Shown: positions 27,097-36,213 of the stretch, in pieces
Numbering within the stretch: position 1 is the stretch's first letter
Layout: each line of letters opens with the position of its first letter
Assembly: GCA_963926475.1 (NCBI GenBank)
Contig: CAWUXE010000006.1
Coordinates: forward strand, 124,001-188,000
DNA: 64,000 nucleotides
From: UBA2040 sp002384725
GTDB taxonomy: Bacteria > Bacteroidota > Bacteroidia > Flavobacteriales_D > Crocinitomicaceae
Direction: 5' to 3'
The notes under the pieces: generated by a model
What the model was told of the DNA's origin: nothing
Database searches by the model: none
What the model saw: only the letters and a program-made list of their open reading frames with translations
Position numbers and translations under genes: made by a program

Positions 27097-27642
27097 TTAA
27101 AAAGGTGTAATAAAATCCTCCCATTTAACGCCCGATTGATCCTTAGCAGAGATAATTGCGTCTTTCACCAGCCAATCAATGTTCAACTGATTATCGCACC
27201 AAAGTAAGGAACTTTCTGAAGAGGGGTGATAATAATTTGTGCATTTGTACTGAAAAATTGTGTTGTCCTCAAGAGTTGAAAATCCATGTGCAAATCCTTC
27301 TGGTATCCAAAACTGTTTTTTGTTTTCTGCAGATAGTAGAATTACATGAAATTGACCGAAAGTTGGAGATTCTTTTCGAATGTCTAACGCCACGTCTAAG
27401 ACACTTCCTTGCATCACGCGAACCAATTTGCCTTGCGCATGAGGGGGATTTTGAAAATGTAAACCACGAACGACGCCTGTGTTAGATAGACTTTGATTGT
27501 CTTGGCAAAAACTTACTTTTTTACCTATCGATTTTTCAAATTCAGATTGGTTGAAGCTTTCAAAGAAATATCCTCGGACATCTCCGAAAACAGTGGGTTC
27601 TATTATTTTCAACCCTTTGATGTCACAATTTATGAAATCCAT
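27097..27642 (-). CDS. rfbC: dTDP-4-dehydrorhamnose 3,5-epimerase
   Basis: 181-residue cupin epimerase of the dTDP-L-rhamnose pathway. It has IEPTVFGDVRGYFFESF, then RGLHFQNPPHAQGKLVRVMQ with the catalytic His, LDVALDIRKESPTFG, and FWIPEGFAHGFSTL. The length is normal. rfbA, rfbB and rfbD are not in the window; the only neighbour is the decayed WecA-like gene downstream. The loss of that transferase suggests a surface-polysaccharide locus in decay, with rfbC possibly still serving another glycan. Confidence 0.94.
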   Translation of the reverse strand: MDFINCDIKGLKIIEPTVFGDVRGYFFESFNQSEFEKSIGKKVSFCQDNQSLSNTGVVRGLHFQNPPHAQGKLVRVMQGSVLDVALDIRKESPTFGQFHVILLSAENKKQFWIPEGFAHGFSTLEDNTIFQYKCTNYYHPSSESSLLWCDNQLNIDWLVKDAIISAKDQSGVKWEDFITPF

Positions 27643-27646
27643 TTTC

Positions 27647-27654
27647 CAAAGATA
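27647..27654 (-). promoter_or_regulatory. -7 box (TATCTTTG) for rfbC
   Basis: Perfect TAnnTTTG match on the minus strand, ending 4 nt before the rfbC ATG, which predicts a leaderless mRNA. No convincing -33 box. Confidence 0.45.
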
Positions 27655-27684
27655 CGACTTAAAAATGTTTTTTCTTTGGCGTGT

Positions 27685-27891
27685 TTATAAAATAATGACT
27701 TCCATAATTGCTGTACCCGTAGGATTTTTGTCATCTATTTTCTCGAAATACGAATTTCCAGCAAACAGGGGTGAATATTCTTTAATCGGCCTGTTAATTT
27801 GGAACAATCTTGTTAATTGAACGTAAAGATTAGCCGAACTGGCCAATTCGGCATAAATCTTGGATATATTTACTCTGATTAATACTAAGAC
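27685..27891 (-). other. Open frame without start, possible gene remnant
   Basis: Between rfbC and dacB, one minus-strand frame is open for more than 60 codons and ends at TAA 27685-27687. It reads KIYAELASSANLYVQLTR, FQINRPIKEYSPLFAGNSY, then FEKIDDKNPTGTAIMEVIIL. The composition looks coding, but there is no suitable start codon and I recognise no family. It may be the tail of a decayed gene or chance. Confidence 0.25.
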
Positions 27892-29349
27892 ATGAAAAAA
27901 ATCTTCTTTTTACTCCTTTTTGTTACCCCAATTGTAATGTTTGGGCAAACTTCTGTTCAAACTGCCGTTACCTCTTTTGCCAACTATTGGGCATTTAAAA
28001 ATGCAGGTGTAACCGTTACTGTTCGAGATTTGGCCGATGGTTCTATAATCGCTTCACATAACAGCGATTTAGCCTTACCACCGGCTAGTATTGCGAAACT
28101 TTTTTCAACCGCTTCGGCCTTTGAAATATTGGGAGAAAAGTACACACCAAAAACAGAATTATATACGGATGGTAAAATAAATGCAAGTGGTGTGCTAGAA
28201 GGAAACCTTTATCTACGTGCCTTAGGAGATCCAACCTTGGGTAGTAAATATTTCAATGACGACGGTGCTGAAGATCAGTATTTAAACGGCTGGGTGCAAG
28301 ACATGAAACTTGCTGGAATCAAAGAAATTACTGGAAAAGTTATAGTAGATGGGTCCGCTTTCGGTTACCAAGGTTGTCCGGAAGGTTGGACTTGGGGCGA
28401 TATGGGAAATTATTATGGAGCTGGACCTTCGGCGGTTATCATTAACGACAATATTTTACAATACTATTTCAAAACATCAAACATTGGTAAACCATCGACA
28501 TTGGTGCGCACGGTTCCCGAAATAGATGGACTTCGTCTTTTGAACAATATTAAAGGTCAAAATGTGAGTGGCGATAATAGTTTGATTTATGGCGCACCTT
28601 ATTCTCTCGATCTATACGCCTCTGGAAGTTTGCCTTACAACAGAAGTTCATTCATGGTGAAAGGCACCGTGCCTGATCCTGAAAGACTCCTTTCGAAAAA
28701 ACTGTATGATGCAATAATGGCCAACGGAATTAAAGTTTCGGATGGTTACGAATACGGGCGCAATTTACAGATGACCAATACTGATCTAAAACCATACTCG
28801 TCCATGACTTTAATCAAATCTTGGGAAGGAAAAACAATAGAAGAAATTGCTTTTCACACCAACATGAGAAGCGTAAATATTTTCGCCGAGCAATTGGTAT
28901 GCCTCATCGGTTATGAGAAAAAAGGCGAGGGATCTACCTCAAACGGATTAGATTTTATTACCGATTACTGGAAAGAGAAATTAGATTTAAAACACTTGTA
29001 TTTGCATGATGGCAGTGGCTTGTCGCGCACAAATGCGATCAGCAGCAACCAGTTTACGCTATTGCTTAAATACATGGCCGGAAGCGAAAAATATGATGTA
29101 TTTAAATCGACTTTGCCTACTGCAGGTCAATCTGGAACACTACGCAAGGTATGTAAAGGTCAAGCAGCCGATGGACGAGTTTTTGCAAAGAGCGGTACCA
29201 TGAATCGCATAAAATCATACGCTGGATATGTGAAATCGAAAAGCGGAAAAGAATTGTGTTTTTCCATGACGGTGAACAATTACGATTGTTCTAACTCGGT
29301 AACGGTTGACCAAATGGAAAAATTATTCAATGCGATGGCGAATTATTAA
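27892..29349 (+). CDS. dacB: D-alanyl-D-alanine carboxypeptidase/endopeptidase (PBP4 type)
   Basis: 485-residue periplasmic penicillin-binding protein of the S13 family. The signal peptide occupies residues 1-19 (ending MFGQ). The active-site SxxK is in PPASIAKLFSTASAF near residue 68, the SxN motif is in NMRSVNIFAEQLV near residue 325, and the KTG-type motif is KSGTMN near residue 432. The long insert between SxxK and SxN typical of PBP4 is present. It trims or cleaves peptide cross-links in peptidoglycan. Its stop codon overlaps the end of the convergent ddl gene by 4 bases, which places two D-Ala-D-Ala enzymes tail to tail. Confidence 0.94.
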   Translation: MKKIFFLLLFVTPIVMFGQTSVQTAVTSFANYWAFKNAGVTVTVRDLADGSIIASHNSDLALPPASIAKLFSTASAFEILGEKYTPKTELYTDGKINASGVLEGNLYLRALGDPTLGSKYFNDDGAEDQYLNGWVQDMKLAGIKEITGKVIVDGSAFGYQGCPEGWTWGDMGNYYGAGPSAVIINDNILQYYFKTSNIGKPSTLVRTVPEIDGLRLLNNIKGQNVSGDNSLIYGAPYSLDLYASGSLPYNRSSFMVKGTVPDPERLLSKKLYDAIMANGIKVSDGYEYGRNLQMTNTDLKPYSSMTLIKSWEGKTIEEIAFHTNMRSVNIFAEQLVCLIGYEKKGEGSTSNGLDFITDYWKEKLDLKHLYLHDGSGLSRTNAISSNQFTLLLKYMAGSEKYDVFKSTLPTAGQSGTLRKVCKGQAADGRVFAKSGTMNRIKSYAGYVKSKSGKELCFSMTVNNYDCSNSVTVDQMEKLFNAMANY

Positions 29350-30311
29350 GCCGTTTCGATTGCAATAATTTCTGACCAAAAATCTTCGTTTGTAATGCCT
29401 TGTACCTTGATCATTTGAGGCACGAGCGATGCGGAAGAAAAACCAGGCGTCGTATTCACCTCTATGACATGCGGGATGTTTTTGACAATCATAAAATCGA
29501 CTCGTGCAACGGAACGCAATCTCAATATTTTATATATTGAAATTGTTAAATCCTGGACTTTTTTGGTCATGTCTTCTGAGATTCTTGCGGGTGTTATTTC
29601 TTGAGATTTGCCTTCGTATTTTGCTTGGTAATCAAAAAATTCACCTTCAGCAACTATTTCGGTAACGGGCAATGCTTTTACACCACCATCTCCTCGATAG
29701 GCCGCACAAGTAACTTCGGTGCCGCTTAAATTGGATTCAACGACAACGGTTTTACCTTCTTGAAAAGCAGCATCAATTGCCTTCGGAAGTTCTTCTAAGG
29801 ATTTCACTTTCGTTATTCCAAAACTAGAACCGCTATCAGAAGGTTTAACGAAAACAGGCAATCCTAATTTCTCAACAATTTGCTCCACAGGTACTATCTT
29901 ATGGGCGTGCAGTAACACAGATTTTGCGACATTCACGTTGAATCCGCGCAAAAACTGGTTACAAAACCATTTATCGAAAGAAAGTTCTGAGGCCAAAGCT
30001 CCAGAATTGATGCATGGAATTTGTTTCATTTCAAGAAAGGCTTGAATTTTTCCATTCTCACCAGGATTTCCGTGTATGTACACTAATCCGTAATCCAAAT
30101 CCAATTTCTCACCTTTGTAGGTAAAAGTGACGTCGTTTAAATCCAGTGGACATTCCTCACCTTTATATACCACTCGCCAATCTCCTCTTCGCACTACAAT
30201 CAAAAAAGCATCATAGATTTTCGGTATGCTGGCTAAAATAGTTTTTGCGCTCGCTATCGATATATCAAATTCGGACGAAAAACCACCACAAAAAATTCCA
30301 ATTCTTTTCAT
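29346..30311 (-). CDS. ddl: D-alanine--D-alanine ligase
   Basis: Cytoplasmic ATP-grasp ligase of 321 residues that makes the D-Ala-D-Ala dipeptide for peptidoglycan precursors. KRIGIFCGGFSSEFDIS is the N-terminal Ddl motif. LPVFVKPSDSGSSFGITKV is the ATP-grasp loop, and the C-terminal ARVDFMIVKNIPHVIEVNTTPGF carries the Mg-binding Glu and Asn. The ATG at 30311 is chosen over a TTG two codons upstream. It overlaps dacB by 4 bases, convergently. Confidence 0.95.
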   Translation of the reverse strand: MKRIGIFCGGFSSEFDISIASAKTILASIPKIYDAFLIVVRRGDWRVVYKGEECPLDLNDVTFTYKGEKLDLDYGLVYIHGNPGENGKIQAFLEMKQIPCINSGALASELSFDKWFCNQFLRGFNVNVAKSVLLHAHKIVPVEQIVEKLGLPVFVKPSDSGSSFGITKVKSLEELPKAIDAAFQEGKTVVVESNLSGTEVTCAAYRGDGGVKALPVTEIVAEGEFFDYQAKYEGKSQEITPARISEDMTKKVQDLTISIYKILRLRSVARVDFMIVKNIPHVIEVNTTPGFSSASLVPQMIKVQGITNEDFWSEIIAIETA

Positions 30312-30440
30312 TATCAACAGATTGTTTGCACGAAGGTAAATACAATCTTTTTACATTGAATAGTGAACGTTCAAAAGTTTTAACCATGATTATGTACACA
30401 TACATTATCGACTTCGTTAACTATCATTGGGCGAAATCAT

Positions 30441-30448
30441 TATTTTTG
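30441..30448 (+). promoter_or_regulatory. -7 box (TATTTTTG) for acyltransferase gene
   Basis: TATTTTTG ends 20 nt before the ATG at 30469. It also lies downstream of an in-frame GTG-type start at 30427-30429, which is therefore unlikely to be used. Confidence 0.4.
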
Positions 30449-30468
30449 TCTCAAACTGTCGGCTAATT

Positions 30469-31797
30469 ATGCGCTTTCTCTATTTTATATTATTCTTCGT
30501 TTTGAAATATTCGTTTTGGGTATATTTCCGAAAAGTGAGGACTCACAACAGTTTAAAAGAATTTTTTGGACGCACAATCTATGTTTCTAATCATTGTGCT
30601 TCCTTTATGGATCCATTGGCAGTGGCCTCATTGCAAAGACCTATTGTCTTTTTCATGACTCGGTCAGATGTGTTTACCACCTTGATGAAACCAATTCTTT
30701 GGGCGTCGCATATGCTGCCTATATTTCGTGAACATGATGGTCTTGATACCAGAAAGAAAAACGAAAAAGTATTTGATACTTGTGCAAAAATCTTGAACTA
30801 CGGTCGCAATTTATTGGTGTTCGGCGAAGGGTTTACGGACGATGTTTTCATTCGTCGATTGAAACCGCTTAAAAAAGGTGCCGTTCGAATTGGATTTCAC
30901 GCACTCGAAAAATACAATTGGAAAAAGAAAATTTATATCGCTGGAGTTGGTGCAAATTATACAGAACCTAACCTTATGCGCAGCGATTGTTTGGTTTCTA
31001 CTTCGGACAAAATTTGTCTCAATGATTATCGCGCAGATTATGAATCGAATCCGAACAAGGTGATAATGGATTTGACTAAAGAAATTGAAAAACGCATTCA
31101 AGAACAGATTACACATGTTCAAATTGCTGCGGACGCTCCTTTTCACGAAATGGTTCAACAAATTACGCGTCAAGGAATGCACCCCACTTCAAGCGATCGT
31201 TCTATTTCATTGGAAACTCGGTGGAGAAATTCTCAGAAACTGGCATATTATTTCAATGCGAATGCTGAAAAAATTAGGAGTGAATTTGCCAATCTTCGAG
31301 AGCGATTAACAGAATATAATTCCAAATTAAAAGCGAAAAAGATTGAAGATAGTGATGTAATAGAGTTTCAGGAGAAAGGTAGATTTAGTCGTTCGAATAA
31401 CCTTTTAAAAATGATTCTTCTTTCAACAATGGCGTTTTTGGGGTTAATCCATTGTTGGCCAATATACAAACTGGTCAAAAGCTTCGTTGAAAAATCGTTC
31501 AAACGAGAGGTATTTTATGGTTCTGTAAAATTACTTCTTGGAACGATTGGCATGGGCGTTATAAATATTCCCACAATCTTTTTGTTCTATTATTTCATTT
31601 ATCCAAGTTGGTGGTTGGCGTTTTTGTATTACTGTCTAATTGGTGTTTTCTTTTTGGCCATGATTTTGTTCAATGGCTCATTTATTGTTTGGAAACGTAA
31701 AGGAGGAATTAAGCTAGAAGATTTGAAAGATTTGTCTGCGGAGAGAACTGCTTTGAGTCAGGAAATCGAAGGCTCTGAATTGAATGTTTTGAAATAA
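30469..31797 (+). CDS. PlsC-family (glycerophosphate-type) acyltransferase
   Basis: 442-residue membrane protein. The N-terminal hydrophobic segment (about residues 1-18) is followed by the acyltransferase domain with YVSNHCASFMDPLAVA (an HX5D form of the HX4D catalytic motif, as in NHPNAFMDP-type members), LPIFREHDG, and FGEGFTDDVFIRRLKPLKKG (the EGxxxx/R motif). The C-terminal part (about 310-425) has three or four transmembrane helices. This long form occurs in Bacteroidota, and its acyl acceptor is unknown. It ends convergently with the CotH gene across a hairpin. Confidence 0.82.
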   Translation: MRFLYFILFFVLKYSFWVYFRKVRTHNSLKEFFGRTIYVSNHCASFMDPLAVASLQRPIVFFMTRSDVFTTLMKPILWASHMLPIFREHDGLDTRKKNEKVFDTCAKILNYGRNLLVFGEGFTDDVFIRRLKPLKKGAVRIGFHALEKYNWKKKIYIAGVGANYTEPNLMRSDCLVSTSDKICLNDYRADYESNPNKVIMDLTKEIEKRIQEQITHVQIAADAPFHEMVQQITRQGMHPTSSDRSISLETRWRNSQKLAYYFNANAEKIRSEFANLRERLTEYNSKLKAKKIEDSDVIEFQEKGRFSRSNNLLKMILLSTMAFLGLIHCWPIYKLVKSFVEKSFKREVFYGSVKLLLGTIGMGVINIPTIFLFYYFIYPSWWLAFLYYCLIGVFFLAMILFNGSFIVWKRKGGIKLEDLKDLSAERTALSQEIEGSELNVLK

Positions 31798-31817
31798 TAT
31801 TCAATTTTTCATTCAAC

Positions 31818-31854
31818 CAAAAACGGCTATATTAAAAAGATACAGCAGTTTTAC
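31818..31854. terminator. Bidirectional hairpin between convergent genes
   Basis: AAAAC.GCT.TAT pairs with ATA.AGC.GTTTT with two internal mismatches and a 7-nt loop. A/T runs flank both sides. It is placed between the acyltransferase and CotH stop codons and could end both transcripts. Confidence 0.5.
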
Positions 31855-31871
31855 ATAAAATTTATTTCTCT

Positions 31872-34148
31872 TTAATTCTTCACCAAACGCAGTGTTTTAC
31901 CCGCTGAATCTGACTGGATTTTTACTAAATATATTCCATTTGAAAAATCCGATAAATCAATCGTTCCTGTAGAGTTGTTTTCTAAAGTAATCAACTGATT
32001 TCCCATCATATCAAAAACCATCATCGTCAGATCTGAGTTAGCGTCGCTAATTTCATACGAGAATATTCCAGACGAAGGATTGGGGTAAACGACTACTTTT
32101 ATTCCTTCTTTTTGCGCATCTTCCAATCCTAAAAAGTTCGAATTTTGAGCGGCATAAGTTGGCGTCATAACAATAAATCCTCCTGTTCCATTCACATATC
32201 TTCCGTAGGAGACATCGGTAGTTTGTGCACCGAACGTATTTTGATCAACGATCGTACTTGATGCATCACTTAAAAACAAAGTTTCACCTGAAGCAGACAG
32301 TTTGAAATCGGTATGTAAACCTGCTTGCGTAAGATCATCATCTGCCCAAACAATCAAGTAATCATTTGCAGCAATTGAAATCCCTGAAGGAAATTGGAAT
32401 ATCGTCAAATCCGCAGGGTCATCGGATAGAAAATAACCTGAAATATCGATGGCTGAACTTGTGTTGTTGTACAATTCAATCCAATCGTCGAACTCACCGT
32501 CCTGATCGGCTTGCGTTATATCATTTGATGCCAAAAGTTCGTTAATCACAATATTTCCAGCTGGTGGAGGTGTTATTTCGATGGTATAATATTCATGCTC
32601 TGCTCGGACAGGTGAAAACTTCCCAATTCCCGCATTTTCTGCATAGATGTAATATTGTAAAAATGTAGTCGTCATTGCTGCACTCACACCATATACTCCA
32701 TCACCAGCAGCGCCATCATTGTGTGTACCGTCATCGAACATTGGAATGCGAACAAAGGGTGCATAATTGGCATTTCTATAGCCGAAATAAACGGCATTTT
32801 CATTGGCAATCGTCGCTGTGAAATTTAAAACGTCATTCAAGGTTGGCGTTGTGTTTGAAACGGTAATGTTTGCAATTGTTGGTTCCGTTTGTGTAAAATC
32901 ACCAAGTCCCAAAAGATATGCTGAACGACCATCCATTAGGTTTGTAATCCCTGGAGTTAAACCTCCACCAGGACCAGGACCACCACCAATATCTGTAGTT
33001 AAATTTGATGTGAAATCGGCATAGGTATAAAATTTATTTCCATCCGCTTGAACTGCGGCGTCGATGGTCGTTTGCATTGTTTGTCCCCAAGTAAAATATT
33101 GATTGTTAGCGAAATTCTCCAATAACATCGTTTTGATATGGGCCAAATACATGCGTTTATATTGTGTATTAGCGAGAAGTTTCGAAATCAAGGGATACGA
33201 TGCGTTCGTGCTATTTAACAAATGACTCATTTGTTGTTTTTGCACCGTACTGCTAAAATTACTAGTACCTGTTGATGAGAATTTCCCGAAAGATTCATTC
33301 AAATCCCAAATTACAGGAATGAACTTGTCGAAATCGTCGCGATAAAGGTAATAATTCTGTGCAAAGGCACCGATGTAGCTGTCCAAATTCACCAATACAT
33401 TATCAAAAGCCAACATCCACAATGCGCGATCTACGTCTAAGATTTTGTCGATAGATACCGTTGTATTGTTCAATGTATCACAAAGGTCGATCAAATCTTG
33501 CCACCCGAAATCAGATTTCATTTCATATCTTGGATAATACGTTGTACTATCAGTTCCTAAATAAAGCAAATACGGTAAAACGGTTCCGCTTTGTGGTCCT
33601 GCACCGGCAATAGGATTGCATTTTACAAATGTATTGTTCTTACTATCGAAACGGTCTTTTAAAAAGACTTTTGAAACAGATTCTGAATTCACATACAAAC
33701 CAATTAAAGTTCCGTTCACGGTAACATTTGCATAATTTGAAAGTGAAGCATCCATATATTGACGTCCAATTTTATAGGACAACACTTCACGTACAAAAGA
33801 GGGGTCGTTTTTTACGTTGCTTAATTTGATGTCTTTGTAACCTTGATAATCGTGTTCTTTATAGGCATCCAATTCGATGTGAAAAGGATTTTTAACTTGG
33901 TTCGAACTATAGGTGCTATTTCCTTTGTATTTCACACCAACACTGTCATAAACAGTTCCATTGATGCTCACACTTTGCGCCATGATATAATCGCCAGTAC
34001 TCGAATAGGCTTGATCCAGAAGTTGATCCCAATTGCTTTGATTAAAGGTGATTTGAATGTCTTGAATGGTCGCTTCGCCGTAGAAATTTTGGGTAAAAGC
34101 AATTTGACTACCGAACAAAAGCGTCAATGCAATTAAGATGTTTTTCAT
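31872..34148 (-). CDS. CotH kinase-like/lamin-tail protein with T9SS sorting domain
   Basis: 758-residue secreted protein. A signal peptide (1-19, ending IAFTQ) is followed by a CotH protein-kinase-like domain (about 20-375) with GVKYKGNSTY, GLYVNSESVSKVFLKDRF and PVIWDLNESFG. A beta-sandwich region follows (about 415-505). A lamin-tail domain (about 520-640) has INELLASNDITQADQDGEFD and DWIELYN. The last 75 residues are a type A type IX sorting domain (VVYPNPSSGIFSYEI ... GIYLVKI ... LRLVKN). A Gly/Pro-rich GGGPGPGGG linker lies near residue 395. CotH in Bacillus phosphorylates spore coat proteins; whether this one is an active kinase is unknown. Confidence 0.92.
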   Translation of the reverse strand: MKNILIALTLLFGSQIAFTQNFYGEATIQDIQITFNQSNWDQLLDQAYSSTGDYIMAQSVSINGTVYDSVGVKYKGNSTYSSNQVKNPFHIELDAYKEHDYQGYKDIKLSNVKNDPSFVREVLSYKIGRQYMDASLSNYANVTVNGTLIGLYVNSESVSKVFLKDRFDSKNNTFVKCNPIAGAGPQSGTVLPYLLYLGTDSTTYYPRYEMKSDFGWQDLIDLCDTLNNTTVSIDKILDVDRALWMLAFDNVLVNLDSYIGAFAQNYYLYRDDFDKFIPVIWDLNESFGKFSSTGTSNFSSTVQKQQMSHLLNSTNASYPLISKLLANTQYKRMYLAHIKTMLLENFANNQYFTWGQTMQTTIDAAVQADGNKFYTYADFTSNLTTDIGGGPGPGGGLTPGITNLMDGRSAYLLGLGDFTQTEPTIANITVSNTTPTLNDVLNFTATIANENAVYFGYRNANYAPFVRIPMFDDGTHNDGAAGDGVYGVSAAMTTTFLQYYIYAENAGIGKFSPVRAEHEYYTIEITPPPAGNIVINELLASNDITQADQDGEFDDWIELYNNTSSAIDISGYFLSDDPADLTIFQFPSGISIAANDYLIVWADDDLTQAGLHTDFKLSASGETLFLSDASSTIVDQNTFGAQTTDVSYGRYVNGTGGFIVMTPTYAAQNSNFLGLEDAQKEGIKVVVYPNPSSGIFSYEISDANSDLTMMVFDMMGNQLITLENNSTGTIDLSDFSNGIYLVKIQSDSAGKTLRLVKN

Positions 34149-34266
34149 TTAATTAGAATTGAATAAAATAAGATTACTAACGATTGGACGATAGATAATT
34201 GTAATTCCTTCGGACAAGGTGAATTATTTAATAAAATAGCACCGAGAAAATGCAGTGATAAATTCT

Positions 34267-34617
34267 TTATTTAATGGCCAACATCCAAATACATCCAACC
34301 CCACAAACCACCGAAACCAATAGGTAAAGCATTGCTTGAATCCAATTGCCATTTTGCAATAATAAAACTAGTTCATGACTAAAGGTCGAAAACGTGCTGA
34401 ATCCACCACAAAACCCGATGACTAAAAAATAAGGTAACCAACCCGATTCTCCTTTTGGCAAATGATAAACGCCAATGGCTAAAATCACACTCGCCAGTAT
34501 ATTTGTGATAAGCGTAGCGTTTGGAAAAATAAAAGTTCCAGTGGTGATTAATCGCGATATTCCAAAGCGACAAACACTTCCCAATCCACCTCCAAGAAAA
34601 ATCAATAGGTAATTCAT
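34267..34617 (-). CDS. crcB: Fluoride exporter CrcB/FluC
   Basis: 116-residue dual-topology fluoride channel subunit with four transmembrane helices. Family features are GGGLGSVCRFGISRLI, the TLITNILASVILA segment (Asn of the pore, usually GTLxxN), and FCGGFSTFSTFSHE (the Phe-box/TF motif). The ATG at 34617 overlaps the PAP2 stop codon (ATGA), so it is the last gene of the hpt/adk-obg-PAP2 operon. No fluoride riboswitch was seen next to it. Confidence 0.92.
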   Translation of the reverse strand: MNYLLIFLGGGLGSVCRFGISRLITTGTFIFPNATLITNILASVILAIGVYHLPKGESGWLPYFLVIGFCGGFSTFSTFSHELVLLLQNGNWIQAMLYLLVSVVCGVGCIWMLAIK

Positions 34618-35198
34618 GAATATCTTGCTATCCAATTCAAATATACGAAACGATATATCAAATAGGAGATCATCATTCCCCACAATCCACCAACGACAAC
34701 ATCGGATAGATAATGTACTCCCAAATAAATCCGACTAAATCCAACAAGAACGGCTGAAAACAGCATGATATAAACGAACCAGCGTTTAGAATTCCAAAAC
34801 AAAACGGCCACCCAAGAACAAATTGCAAAAAAGTTCGCTGCATGATTGGAGACAAAACCATATTGTCCGCCTTTATAAAAATCCTTCGCCGTGATTTGAT
34901 AGAAATGTAAGTGATCGGTCAATAACAAATTATGCGAAGGACGATACCGTTGAATTCCTTCTTTTAAAATTTGTGCTGCGGTAAAATCAGCAATTCCAAT
35001 AGAAACTAAAGCGCAAACTAAAAAGGCAATAAAGGGTTTTGTTTCTAGTTTTCGATACGCAAGATAAATGAACAACAGCCAAAGTGGAAACCAGGTTAAC
35101 TTTCCTGAAACTATCCACATGAAATGATCCAATCCTGGAGAATTCCATCCATTAACCATCAAAACGATGGCTCTATCCCATGCTTCGAGCGTTTCCAT
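34614..35198 (-). CDS. PAP2-family phosphatase
   Basis: 194-residue membrane phosphatase with about five transmembrane helices. The three PAP2 motifs are present: KEGIQRYRPSH (KX6RP), FVSNHAANFF (SNHA in place of PSGH, as in UppP/LpxE-like members) and SRIYLGVHYLSDVVVGG (SRxxxxxHxxxD). Likely substrates are undecaprenyl pyrophosphate or lipid phosphates (inference). Its ATG follows the obg stop directly (TAAATG) and its stop overlaps the crcB start, so translation is probably coupled through obg-PAP2-crcB. Confidence 0.88.
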   Translation of the reverse strand: METLEAWDRAIVLMVNGWNSPGLDHFMWIVSGKLTWFPLWLLFIYLAYRKLETKPFIAFLVCALVSIGIADFTAAQILKEGIQRYRPSHNLLLTDHLHFYQITAKDFYKGGQYGFVSNHAANFFAICSWVAVLFWNSKRWFVYIMLFSAVLVGFSRIYLGVHYLSDVVVGGLWGMMISYLIYRFVYLNWIARYS

Positions 35199-36188
35199 TT
35201 AGTCTTGTAATGCTTGCCAGATCATATCTTTCAATTCTACAATTCCTTTTTCCGCTACGGAAGAAATAAAGATGGAAGGTATATCTGGTAAATCTTTCTT
35301 CATTTCGGCAGTCAACTCTTCGTCCAACATATCCGATTTAGTAACAGCAAGAATTCTCGTTTTCAATAACATTTCGCTATTGTATTGCTTCAATTCGTTG
35401 AGTAAAACTTCGTATTCTTTCTTAATGTCGTCGCTATCTGCGGGCACCATGAAAAGCAATAAAGAATTCCGTTCAATGTGACGTAAAAAACGCAATCCCA
35501 ACCCTTTACCTTCATGCGCTCCTTCAATAATTCCTGGGATATCGGCCATTATAAAACTTCTTCCTTCGCGATAATCTACGATTCCCAAATTGGGACGTAA
35601 AGTCGTAAATGGATAATTTCCTATTTCTGGTTTCGCAGCTGAAACAACGGATAATAAAGTGCTTTTTCCTGCATTTGGGAATCCGACAAGACCAACGTCT
35701 GCCAGAACTTTTAATTCTAGAATACACCACGCTTCTTGGGAAGGTTCTCCTGGTTGCGCAAATCTTGGTGTTTGATTCGTGGATGATTTGAAATTGTTGT
35801 TTCCCAAACCGCCTCGTCCTCCAGGCATTAAAATCTGTTCTTCTCCGTCTCTCGTTACCTCAAAAAGGACTTCGCTTGTCTCATGATCTTTGGCAATTGT
35901 TCCAATCGGCACATCGATAAAGGTATCTTTTCCTTGGCCTCCCGTTTTTAGAGCTCCGGCACCGTGTTTCCCATGTTCTGCCTTGAAATGCTTGTTGTAT
36001 TTCAGGTGAAGTAAAGTCCACATTTGGGTGTTTCCACGAAGAATTATATGTCCTCCACGTCCACCATCGCCACCATCAGGACCACCTTGGGTAATATATT
36101 TTTCACGTCGGAAGTGTGCAGAGCCACCTCCACCATTTCCTGATTTGCAGTGAATTTTTACGTAATCGACAAAATTATCGGATGCCAT
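35199..36188 (-). CDS. obg: Obg family GTPase
   Basis: Ribosome-associated GTPase of 329 residues. The N-terminal Gly-rich Obg domain (1-158) has KSGNGGGGSAHFRREKYI and GGPDGGDGGRGG. The G domain has G1 GFPNAGKST (about residue 167), G3 DIPGIIEGAHEGKGLG and G4 TKSD. The C-terminal OCT domain is missing, as in many Bacteroidota Obg proteins. It acts in large-subunit maturation and the stress response. It is 25 bases after the Hpt-Adk fusion gene, and adk-obg is a familiar Bacteroidota neighbourhood. Confidence 0.95.
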   Translation of the reverse strand: MASDNFVDYVKIHCKSGNGGGGSAHFRREKYITQGGPDGGDGGRGGHIILRGNTQMWTLLHLKYNKHFKAEHGKHGAGALKTGGQGKDTFIDVPIGTIAKDHETSEVLFEVTRDGEEQILMPGGRGGLGNNNFKSSTNQTPRFAQPGEPSQEAWCILELKVLADVGLVGFPNAGKSTLLSVVSAAKPEIGNYPFTTLRPNLGIVDYREGRSFIMADIPGIIEGAHEGKGLGLRFLRHIERNSLLLFMVPADSDDIKKEYEVLLNELKQYNSEMLLKTRILAVTKSDMLDEELTAEMKKDLPDIPSIFISSVAEKGIVELKDMIWQALQD

Positions 36189-36213
36189 CAGGTCTATGTT
36201 TTAAGTGTGTTTT

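Noticed and set aside
34267..34700. Fluoride riboswitch for crcB
   Set aside because: crcB starts inside the PAP2 stop codon in the middle of an operon, and no riboswitch-like leader was seen.
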